From Immersiella caudata (Eukaryota > Ascomycota > Sordariomycetes > Sordariales > Lasiosphaeriaceae): a DNA stretch of 64,000 nucleotides. This document shows positions 55,681 to 64,000 of the stretch, piece by piece (the first letter of the stretch is position 1; each line of letters starts with the position of its first letter). The notes under the pieces were generated by a model, which was given only the letters and a program-made list of their open reading frames with translations, was not told the origin of the DNA and ran no database searches. Location of the stretch: positions 744,001 through 808,000 of the forward strand of contig JAULSU010000001.1 of the NCBI GenBank assembly GCA_030512335.1, written 5' to 3'. A program made the position numbers and the translations under genes.

Positions 55681-56240
55681 TCAACGGCAGACCCTTTTTT
55701 CTTTCTTTTCGCTACTGTGGGCCTGGAAAGGGTGGGTGGGGAGTATGGGCTCGATGACTTTTTTGTTGCGGATAGTATTTGCTTTGACTTCCGGGCCCAT
55801 ATTTGCCCAGTTGTCGCGACGGACAATCTCCCTCTTGGACAGCTTGCGCACTCTGCTGGGATTTGCGTGATAAGCTTCTTGCCCGGCTGCTAGCTTCTCG
55901 TCTGTCCAATCGACAGGGCAGAGACCCGTTCGCAATATTGCGAAAGGCTCAACGTGCTCGCGTCGGACCTGATCGGCGGTGGTCTTGTCGCATACGACCC
56001 ATTTGTCATCAACCCGGAGGTATGTGGGTTGTCTGTATCCTGGTAAAGGAGGGGATTTTTTTTATCTGGTGTCAAGGGATGGGAAGCTGTTCGGCCGCCG
56101 TCGGCTTGGTCAGTGGTTGCCATATTCGTTAGCAAGGGGAAACGCCTATTGTTGGATTCCTGAAGTAGGACAGCTTGGGGAGCAGCAATAAAGTAGAATG
56201 GAAAAGAGCTGTCAAAGATCAACTGTATCACTTACCAAAG
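55681..56240 (-). pseudogene. Unrecognised gene fragment
   Basis: The minus strand from 56039 to 55681 reads 'YRQPTYLRVDDKWVVCDKTT', then 'EKLAAGQEAYHANPSRVRKL' and a basic end, with good codon use. Upstream, 'LWKRIAATLGLDRSHFG' ends at a GTAAGT donor at about 56240, and an acceptor ACCAG at 56040 keeps frame. No start codon is found further upstream before a stop, so this is a partial or broken gene, or its first exon is short and unseen. It has a helix-turn-helix flavour but no family I can name. Confidence 0.4.
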
Positions 56241-57491
56241 TGAGATCTGTCAAGTCCCAGTGTTGCAGCGATGCGCTTCCAGAGCGAAGGAAAGCAGCAA
56301 CGAAAAGGTGACCAATCAGCTAACGGTTCTGGCAGCCGTGAGATTGCGGTAATTAGCGTGCCCTACAGTCCTCCCATTCACTGGCTGCATCCGCGCGTGA
56401 GTGAAGAAGCTGGTTAGTCCCCACGTGGCCCCACGCATGCATTCTACGAAGGCACAAAGGCTCCGCGTCCTTTAGCCAGTGCGCCACGCTCTACTAGCGC
56501 TGGGAAGACTCATCGTTTAAATTTCAATCAGACCTCCTGAAGGTTTGGCACTACCTTTTCAAATGGAAAATATCACTTTTTCGATGTAAATACTAGGCGT
56601 TTCAAGAAGGAGGATATGTACAGGCTGTTGATCTGTATCGCATGAAGAGCGCGGATCGGGTGAAGTTTGATGGGGTGGCTGAGGAGGATAATGTGTATGG
56701 CGGAGCGAAGGATAGCGTTGAGGGATTCAAGAGGTTTTTGGACTTGATGGAGGGGCCGAAGAGGGGGATGCTGCCGGAGTGGTGGAGTGCTGAGCATAGG
56801 GAGAAAAGTGCATTGAGTTTGGACGGCCGCAGGCGGAGGGTTTCTATAGCTCGGGGGCGTCGAAGGAGAAGGAGGATGTCATTCAGCATTATGGGGATGC
56901 AAGATTTCCGATGCAGTTGAGGATGGTGGGGGAGTTTATAATGAGAGGCTCCGCCAGGCGGTGCTGGTGACGCTGGGGATGGTGCTGCAGGGGATGGTGC
57001 TGCAGGGGATGGTGCTGCATTGAGAAGGGCGCTGATGCTTGTGGAGGGCGGTATGTCGAACAGGAGGGTGGCCTCGATGGCTACCGTGGATGCAAATACT
57101 TTGCGGGTCAGCACTACGCATTCGTCATATAACTGAGGGGGTGGATATGCTACGGCTGGGTGATTTTGGATAGGTCGATGGAGATTGTTGAATGGGACAA
57201 AGGAGTTTCCCTTGGGTGAAGGTGAACACAAGGACATTGTGGCACGCTTAGCTTGAACCACATCAAGGAGAGTGACAACCGCCAACAAAGGGGGGTGCCC
57301 GAACTATTCCCTTCAAGGGGGCTTCAACAGGAGGGGGCGAACTTAAACATAAAAGTCAACCAGTCTGTAGGACGCCGCTCCGGCTAGGCCCTGAAGCCTT
57401 TGGAACTCCATACACAAGATCGAAGAGCATCTACGTGTTGTCGCTAGGACGAGAAACCGCACCGAGAGTGAGTACCAGAAAACAACTCAAA
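56241..57491. other. Intergenic; long minus-strand frame judged unlikely
   Basis: A 228-codon minus-strand frame (56602-57288) spans this stretch but has a poor composition and includes the 15-bp repeats. I do not annotate it as a gene. The right end is the promoter of the membrane protein at 57492. Confidence 0.45.
56976..57020. repeat. Three tandem 15-bp repeats
   Basis: GGGATGGTGCTGCAG is repeated three times (56976, 56991, 57006), the last with one change. Confidence 0.95.
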
Positions 57492-59141
57492 ATGCTTTTC
57501 CGATCAAAAAAGGAGCCCGGCCTCGGCCTCGCCCTCAACCCACTAAAAGACACCGCGACCCTGTCTATTGTCGAGTCTACCATCGCCGGCTCCGTCCTAG
57601 TCACGCTAATCACCCTCTTCTGCATGGCTGAAATGGATCGGTTCTGCGTCGTCCAAACCATTGGCGACGGGACATACCGAGACTCGCTGATGGACCTGAT
57701 CAACAAGTCATCTTACCTCGCGTTGATAATTTTGATCAGCCCTTTGAGTTTGCACGTTGCTGTCTTAATTTTCATCGCAGGGAGCGGTATGAATGTTGTT
57801 TCTGTCGCTGCCGGGAGTGTATGGAGGAACAGGGGGTTGTTAATAGCCGTAAGTCTGCCGTTTATGGTCGTTTTTGTCCTTGCTGCCATTGAGCGCTGGG
57901 AGGGGGGCGGACATGGACAGGAGGGTGGCTGGTTTGATCTGGATGATGAGGAGGCTGGGCTCAGTGAGACTGAGAGTGAGGAGGAGAGTGAGGAGGAGAG
58001 TGAGGAGGAGAGTGAGGAGGAGAGTGAGGAGGAGAGTAGCGACTCGAGCAGCGACTCGTCCTCGGATACTTCAAGTTCTTCATCTGGGTCGTCCGACTCT
58101 GGTCCTCCTTCCAGCCCTGCCGAGTCGGTCAAGGAAGGAGTAGATACGCCCAAGGCTCAAGCCAACACTGCCACTGACGATGATCAGACCGCGGAAAAGC
58201 TAAAGGTAGATATCGTCGAGGATGGTAGGATCCACAAAGAGTTCTTCGACCCTCAATTCGCGCAAAAGGCTTTCCAGGCTCGCCCGCCCGTCGTCATCAG
58301 CATCCCCTCCAACTTTTCTCGCACACAGCCGAAACCGAATATCGTCGAGGAAGCCAAGTTCCACCAAGACTTTTTCAACCCTCAGTTCGTGAACCAGGCT
58401 TTCCGAGCTCACCCCCCGGTCACCATCAACATCCCCGCTAACCCGCCCCTCGAGAAACCAGAGTCGGATCAAACGGGCACTCCAAAAACTGCGGAAGAGA
58501 AACCATATGAAATCGGCACCTCAAAGCCCGCAGATAACCCCCTAAAGCAGGAGGAATTGGGCAAACAAATGCAACAAGCATTGTGCAACTCCCTCGCAGA
58601 CCTGCCCAGACCCAACCTCCCTCCGCCCGCTCCCAAGCAATCCAGCCCCTCCAACCAACCAGACAAGAAAAAGAACCGCCTCTCATACCAGGGCTCGTCA
58701 GACTGGGAAGACGAAGGCGCGATTCCCTTTCCGGAAAACCAACTCTGGGACAGGAGGCAGGCGGAGGAAGCTCTGAGGAAAGCGCTGTATGGCTTGCCTG
58801 AGTTTGATCTTCCTGACGGTGCTGCTTACCCTCCTGCTTCCACGCCTGCGGTAGGTAAGGAAGATGCAAAGTCGCAGGTCTCGGTGAGTACGACCGCCTC
58901 GGAGGAGGAAAGGAAGATGGATCTGCTAACAAAGAGGTTCTTTGATGGGGTTGAGGGACTGCGTGAGCCTGAGGGCCTTGCATTCGAGGACACCATCCTA
59001 GATCCAGATAGGGTGGAGGAGTCTGAGGTTGAGGAAGGAGAAGAGAAGACAGATGAGCAAGAGATTGAAGAGACGCCGTCTGAGAGGATCAGGGGGAATT
59101 GGGCGAGGAACGAGGCAAGTATTCTTGGGAGTACGTACTAA
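57492..59141 (+). CDS. Membrane protein with acidic Ser/Glu tract and duplicated segment
   Basis: Single exon, 549 aa, starting at 'MLFRSKKEPG'. Three hydrophobic segments lie in the first 140 residues ('IAGSVLVTLITLFCMAEM', 'YLALIILISPLSLHVAVLIF', 'LLIAVSLPFMVVFVLAAIE'). A Glu/Ser tract ('SEEESEEESEEESEE') and a Ser-rich stretch follow. Two segments of about 40 residues then resemble each other: 'VEDGRIHKEFFDPQFAQKAF' and 'VEEAKFHQDFFNPQFVNQAF', each followed by a Pro/Ile-rich end. The tail is Pro-rich and then acidic. No catalytic motif is seen. A membrane-anchored scaffold with a disordered cytosolic tail is the simplest reading. Confidence 0.68.
   Translation: MLFRSKKEPGLGLALNPLKDTATLSIVESTIAGSVLVTLITLFCMAEMDRFCVVQTIGDGTYRDSLMDLINKSSYLALIILISPLSLHVAVLIFIAGSGMNVVSVAAGSVWRNRGLLIAVSLPFMVVFVLAAIERWEGGGHGQEGGWFDLDDEEAGLSETESEEESEEESEEESEEESEEESSDSSSDSSSDTSSSSSGSSDSGPPSSPAESVKEGVDTPKAQANTATDDDQTAEKLKVDIVEDGRIHKEFFDPQFAQKAFQARPPVVISIPSNFSRTQPKPNIVEEAKFHQDFFNPQFVNQAFRAHPPVTINIPANPPLEKPESDQTGTPKTAEEKPYEIGTSKPADNPLKQEELGKQMQQALCNSLADLPRPNLPPPAPKQSSPSNQPDKKKNRLSYQGSSDWEDEGAIPFPENQLWDRRQAEEALRKALYGLPEFDLPDGAAYPPASTPAVGKEDAKSQVSVSTTASEEERKMDLLTKRFFDGVEGLREPEGLAFEDTILDPDRVEESEVEEGEEKTDEQEIEETPSERIRGNWARNEASILGSTY
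57972..58037 (+). repeat. Acidic 12-bp tandem repeat
   Basis: GAGAGTGAGGAG-type units, about five copies, encode the repeated Glu-Ser-Glu-Glu of the membrane protein. Confidence 0.9.
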
Positions 59142-59463
59142 GGGGCAGAGACAAGTATCTGACTCCGTTCGTTCCTAGACCCATTCTAGACACTGATCAC
59201 ACAAGATAATCGCCATGTCATATGAAAGCAAAATGAGAGCTTCAAAGATGTTGGAAGCTACATAAATGATATCCAACGTGGAGGCATCAGATCCCAGCAA
59301 TGCACCGTGATTCCCTAGCCAAAGTTCGAAACCAATCCAACGATGAGTTGAGTGAAAAGACTTTGATGCAAAGTGCCAAGAATTAAGAAGTGAAAGATAG
59401 AAGGGTAAAGTAATCGAGGCTCTCCGACAGCGAAGCGCAGTCAAAAGACTCCTTCTCAGCGCT
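59142..59463. other. Convergent spacer
   Basis: About 320 bp between converging genes; AT-rich in the middle. Nothing else seen. Confidence 0.5.
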
Positions 59464-60195
59464 CTAGTTGGCCGACCCAATACCAGCACCTCCGCCCACA
59501 GGGAACCCGCAACCCTGCTTCCCGTTCTGGAAGTTTGCCAGAGGCCCGGAGCAAATTCCAAAGAAAGCGCTACCCGAGTTGACTACAGCACAGCAGCCAG
59601 ATGCGCAGTCATTGTCGCTAGTGCAGCCGCCAGTGATGAACTGCCTGCCCTGGCCGTTGCCGACCTCGTCCTCGCCGTTGACGTCTGGCTTGAGGTTGGT
59701 CGGGATGACTTCTAGACCAGCTGGCGCATTCTCAATGGGGATAACAACGTTGGTGGGGGCAGGGGCGGATCCAGGGGGCTGAGTAGTTGGGGTTGCGTTC
59801 TGGTTGCCGCCACGACCACGACCACCGCCGCCGCCGCCGCCGCCGCCGTTGTTGTTTCTGCCTCCACCGTTGTTGTTGCTGCCTCCGTCGTTGCTGTTGC
59901 CTCCGCCAGCAGACGAAAATCCGCAGCCCTGCTTCCCTTGGGCGTTTCCAACCGCGGGACCGGAGCAAATGCCTATGGTTGGACCGCCGTTCTGGGGCAG
60001 CGTTGCGCAGCATCCGGATGCGCAGTCGGCGTTGCTGAGGCATTGCCCGGTGATGAACTGCTTCCCTTGGCCATTGCCGACGTTTTGCTCGCCGGCGACA
60101 TCGGGCTTGAGCTGGCGAGTCGCGAGACTAGGAGCGGCCTGAACGGCGGCGAATGTAAGAGCGAGAGTGGTGATGACGGAAGTGAAGTGAACCAT
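59464..60195 (-). CDS. Two-module BAS2-like secreted protein
   Basis: Single exon, 243 aa. Signal peptide 'MVHFTSVITTLALTFAAVQA'. Two copies of a Cys module occur: 'CLSNADCASGCCA' to 'ICSGP' and 'GKQGCGF' (about 28-93), and 'CTSDNDCASGCCA' to 'ICSGP' and 'GKQGCGF' (about 170-232). Each follows a 'LKPDV-GE-VGNGQG-QFITG' lead. They match biotrophy-associated secreted protein 2 (BAS2) of the rice blast fungus and its homologues, which usually have one module. A Gly/Asn-rich linker joins them. BAS2 marks invasive growth; homologues are widespread, so pathogenicity does not follow. A GATATAAG element lies about 200 bp upstream. Confidence 0.85.
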   Translation of the reverse strand: MVHFTSVITTLALTFAAVQAAPSLATRQLKPDVAGEQNVGNGQGKQFITGQCLSNADCASGCCATLPQNGGPTIGICSGPAVGNAQGKQGCGFSSAGGGNSNDGGSNNNGGGRNNNGGGGGGGGGRGRGGNQNATPTTQPPGSAPAPTNVVIPIENAPAGLEVIPTNLKPDVNGEDEVGNGQGRQFITGGCTSDNDCASGCCAVVNSGSAFFGICSGPLANFQNGKQGCGFPVGGGAGIGSAN

Positions 60196-62096
60196 CTTGC
60201 CGGCTTAAACTGATGTCGATGCGATACGAGACGCGAGTAGAATGAATGGGAGGTCGGCTAGCGACTACACTTGGTATGCAAATAATGAAAGTATGGCCGA
60301 AAAGGGGACACCAGGCCCAAAGAATCGGAAAGAGATCGACGCAAGGGAAAGGGCGATGATGCGAGGAACAGACCTCACAACATCAGAGCATCTCGACCGT
60401 CTTATATCGACAAGGCAGCCCAGCACCGAAAGCGAGCCTCAGCTGTCTGTTCGTCATGCAGACCATGCTCCGGTGGCTTTTTCGGGAATAAAAAGACATC
60501 CCCTTGGAGACTGCAGGCAAAAAGGTCCGACTGTTTCGAGCGACCATGGAGTTGATGTTGTAGGGATAGATGTTAGCAAACCTCACTGAGCTTCTGCAAA
60601 ATCACTACCACCAAAAAGGGGCGCACTAACACCCCCAGCCCCGCTCCCCCTTGTCGCGACCTCGTCTGAGAATGTGGGGACGTGCAAGGGATCATCCCGA
60701 CCAGAACCTGAGCCTGGAAACCATCGTGAATCATCGCGTCCCTGAATATGGCCAAAATGCCCCAGTTTTGGGACCGCGGAGAGTGTGCGATTGGGGAACT
60801 TCCCTGAAGCTGCGACGAGCATCGGCGCATTGCGTCGTAGGCGCTCAGCTGGGGGTTGCGGAGCCCGTGACCACCGCGCGAGCGACCCTCATCACCGCCC
60901 AGGAGACAGAAGAAACAAAGTCGCGGGGACAGCCACTGAAAGGCGATATCATGCACGTTGCAGGCAGCGACCCAAAGTCCTGACCGTCCGAAGCGCAACA
61001 GGATTGACAGGTCTCGGCGCCAGGGGAGTTGACGTTTGATGATCTGTTTAGACGAAAGGGGGAAGAAATTTTGGCGGCGAATGAGAGCGGGGTGACAGGG
61101 GTGTGTGGATCGGTGGGGCTGGATCTGCGACAAGCTCACAGATCGACGGGAAATCAGCCACTAAGGGATCTGACTCCGGGGAACTTTTTGACTTCGTTCA
61201 ATGTCTTTGTTTGGTTATGCCTCAAAATCCGAGGCTCGGTTCTGTTGATTATATGGGGACAAAGACCTGCGCAGCAGAGCATGGGTAAAACACCCCCGGT
61301 GACGGTTCCCCATAGACCCCCGACCGGAAATCGCGGCCCAATTGTGCATGGCGCTTGAACAGCTGCCGTGGAGGCTCGAACTGCAGCAACAAGCGCGATG
61401 CCAGCGCCAAAGGCTGCATCGTCCTCAAGAGGCTGCATTTCGGATATGAGGTCAAGCCCTCTTTCCCAATATCTAATACGGCCCTATTTCCCGCGCGCAG
61501 CAATGGTAGCCATGATCAAGAAACACTCGGAGGATTTTTGACGATCCCAAAACCCGATGCGCTGCTTCGGATGGTTTCAGCGCATCAACCCCACCGAAGC
61601 GGGACACAAAAACGGACGAATAATGCCGCACCAAGCCGCTGGAGGGCTGCTCACACCACACAATTGACATGTTGCAGCCCCTTTCCCATCGTCTCATTCC
61701 TCTCACATCAGTGGGAGCCCTGCGGCGCACTAATATAGCACGCATGCCAACCACGCCGACCGCTGGTTTCCAACTCTCGGTCGGGCCGCAGGTCGAGAGA
61801 CCCAGTCCGAAGGTCTTGGCATCGGCGCTGCTATCTGACACATCTCCACCGACCAAAACCTACCCTCTGTTTCTCAACCTGAATGGCGGCCGCCGCTTTT
61901 ATCTCATGGGCTCACTTGCAGACATGATGGCCATACGAAGAGATATCAAAGGCCAATGTTGTGCACTGTAATGAAACGGTTACTGCTACGGGGCTTCCTT
62001 CGGGTGTCTTGCACTGTGTTAGTGTCATCCTAGCACTCGCCCTTGCGAGAGCTTCCATGCGCACCATCCCATGGAAGCCTAAAGTTATGACACTCC
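60196..62096. other. 1.9-kb gene-poor region
   Basis: Several frames of 80-190 codons occur on both strands, none with family features. No transposon or RNA gene was recognised. Confidence 0.45.
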
Positions 62097-64000
62097 TCAC
62101 AGCCTTGCCTTCCCGATATGTAAGTGATCCCAGTCTTGCCGAGTGAAAGGGACATATGTTGCACCCTTTCCATGACCTTCGACCCAGAACACCTTGTCTT
62201 CGGCCTTCACCTTGTCCGGGTCAATGCCCTCCTTCTTCAGGGGCATCTTATTCTGCTTGTTGTTGTGCGTTGCCGAGGGCTCCTTTACTTGGCGCAGAAA
62301 TAAAGGGACCGCGTACCGAGGAAGATGTGAGCGTGCGTGCCTTGGATCGTCAGCGTTTCGCCCCGAAACAAGGTAAAACCGCAGCCTACCGTAAAAAGTC
62401 CCGATGGTCAAAAGTTCGCTTCAGAGCTGGGTCGATATGGATTGCGGCACAGCCCGCTTTGCCGTCATGGCCGGGTACTTGGACGCCGTAGACATTGGCA
62501 TCGAGCACTCCGGGGTATTTGCCCAGAACCTCTGAAACCTCGGCGGTTGAGACATTCTCGCCTTTCCATCGGAAGGTATCTCCGAGTCTAGGAGTTTCAT
62601 ACGGTTAATGAAGGGGACACATGGGGGCGGGGATGGTAGCCCTACGCACCTGTCCAAAAAGAACCATCTCCCCTCGCTGTCCCTCCTCAACGCATCGCCG
62701 GTGCGATAGTAGCGATCCCCCTTCTCAAACACGTTCTCCACAAACTTGCCGGCCGATGCCTTTTGGTCCTTCCAATATCCAGGGAATGTCCGTTCAAACG
62801 GCACACGCACTAATATCTCGCCCCCAACGTCGTATGGCATACGCGACGCGAAGCTAGTCTTTGGATCCCGCGCAATGTCACCGGTCTCCGGATCCACTGC
62901 TACCGGAACGTAGTACTTGTGGTACTTCCACCGCTGCAGGAAACCGTGGTGGCCCACAGCGTGGGCGGTGTGGTCATTCCGACTCTCGTTGTCGAGTGAT
63001 AACATTCCCTCGCTGCTGTTGAAGAACTCAAACACACGCCGAATACCAAATCGCTCTCGGAATCGATCCCAGACGTCTGGTCGCAGCCCGTTGCCGTAAA
63101 TCGAGTGCACATTATGTTGTTGATCGAGCGGCGAGGGCGGCGCGGCGAGGAGATAACGCAATGTCTCTCCCACATAAACGAACCAGGTTGCTCTCGAATC
63201 GCGTATGTCTTGCCAGAATCCCGAGACACTAAACTTGGGCGCTACGCACACTGCGTTGCCACACATCAGTTGAGCCATGACGTTGATCCCGCCGGTGCCA
63301 TGGTAGTATGGCATGCATACGTAGTACCGTTCGTCGATGCCGTCAACAGGATTCGTCCCAGCCCTTGTGCCCCACCCGTGTCCGAATGCTGCAATGACAG
63401 GAAGAGGACATCCCTTGGGCATGCCTGTCGTCCCGCTGGTGTAGAACAGTCCCATGGGATCCCCTGCTTTGATGCCTCTGCGGTGCTCATCGCTTGGCCT
63501 TGTGTCAGGCAGCGCGTAGATTCTCTCCTTCACGTCCCCAAGCCGGACGAATTGGGTGCTGGCAGCCGACCAGTCCATCTCTGGCCGCACTTCGGCCATC
63601 CTCGCCATAGCGGCTTCGTCCCCATCCATAAGCACCAACGTCGCCCCGCTCAGCTTCAAGCAATGGACAAGTGCTCGCCCTGTTAGATGGTAATTGATCA
63701 TTGCCGGCGCAGCACCAATCGCCCAGAGGCCAATCCACGCAAAAACGAAGTCAGGCGAGTTGAGCATGAAGAAGGCGACCAAGTCCCCGCGCCGAACCCC
63801 CTGAGATTGAAACCAGACGGCATATTGGTGCGCGCGTGCCATCATTTCCCGCCAGCTGTAGCAGCCTGCGCGCGACCAGATGGCTTCACGATCGCCGAGT
63901 GCCGCCGTCTGCTCCTCAAGGAAGTAGTACATCGAGGTTCGGCCTTCTTCCTCGGCGCGCGCCCATTGCCGTCGGATGAAGCGGCGGCCGAGGATCCAGC
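62097..64000 (-). CDS. FAT1-type very-long-chain acyl-CoA synthetase, 5' end beyond window
   Basis: The 5' end lies beyond 64000. Exons seen: 64000-62650, 62587-62390 and 62340-62097, the introns being GTGCGT...CTCCTAG and GTAGGC...CCAAG. The AMP-binding site 'GLFYTSGTTGMPKGCP' and the FATP block, joined by splicing as 'WFFLDR' plus 'LGDTFRWKGENVSTAEVSEV', mark a fatty-acid transporter/acyl-CoA synthetase of the Fat1 type. The end 'LPRYAVPLFLRQVKE' and 'GIDPDKVKAEDKVFWV' is also typical. Such enzymes activate very-long-chain fatty acids at ER, peroxisome or lipid droplet; some fungal paralogues act in secondary metabolism. In-frame sequence runs to the window edge. Confidence 0.93.

Noticed and set aside
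56602..57288. 228-codon minus-strand frame
   Set aside because: Low-complexity, contains the 15-bp repeats, weak codon use and no homology that I recognise.

Overview
The window is nuclear DNA of a filamentous ascomycete. The evidence is short introns (about 45-90 bp, GTRNGT at the 5' end, CTRAC-like branch sites), GC-rich codons, one housekeeping ribosomal protein gene, and many families found mainly in filamentous fungi (CFEM, Clr5, GH75 chitosanase, BAS2-like, tyrosinase, cyanamide-hydratase-like HD, MEP transporter). Short secreted proteins and plant-interaction families point to a plant-associated or saprotrophic Sordariomycete-like fungus. I cannot name a species. I built the exon models by hand from splice signals and frame continuity; they are not backed by transcripts.

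Layout. 1-9.2 kb: a BTB/zinc-ribbon protein, an 84-aa cysteine-rich secreted peptide, a frameshifted pseudogene resembling DUF6604 proteins, an unidentified 261-aa protein, and a Clr5-domain gene on the minus strand interrupted by one stop and two G-run frameshifts, next to a tandem duplication with a 92-bp period. 9.2-11.2 kb: no gene seen. 11.2-16.1 kb: an HD-domain hydrolase, a Gly/Gln/Pro-rich secreted protein, a broken GH43 glycosidase and an unidentified 424-aa protein. 17.3-25.9 kb: a MEP/AMT transporter with an enlarged loop, then a large fusion protein (N-terminal repeats, Cys/His zinc-binding region, P-loop GTPase, RING-like finger, patatin phospholipase), then a dead PD-(D/E)XK nuclease-like gene. 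26-30 kb: an MFS transporter and a tyrosinase. 30-33 kb: gene-poor. 33-36.3 kb: ribosomal protein uL14 and malic enzyme. 37.7-46 kb: a multi-span membrane protein, a coiled-coil protein built on 33-bp repeats, a divergent NPP1-like secreted protein, a 525-aa secreted protein and a double GFA-domain protein. 46.9-49.1 kb: a weak minus-strand gene candidate and decayed plus-strand coding sequence. 50-54.5 kb: a run of secreted proteins (type-B carboxylesterase, GH75 chitosanase, CFEM protein). 55-64 kb: an unrecognised fragment, a membrane protein with acidic and duplicated segments, a two-module BAS2-like protein, and the 3' part of a FAT1-type acyl-CoA synthetase that runs off the right edge.

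Themes. About a dozen products look secreted. At least four genes are decayed, and several of these are families I associate with non-self recognition or fast turnover in fungi. The best candidate for an undescribed system is the GTPase-RING-patatin fusion. It combines a nucleotide switch, a possible ubiquitin-ligase finger and a phospholipase effector in one chain, which recalls fungal NLR-like and bacterial patatin defence proteins.
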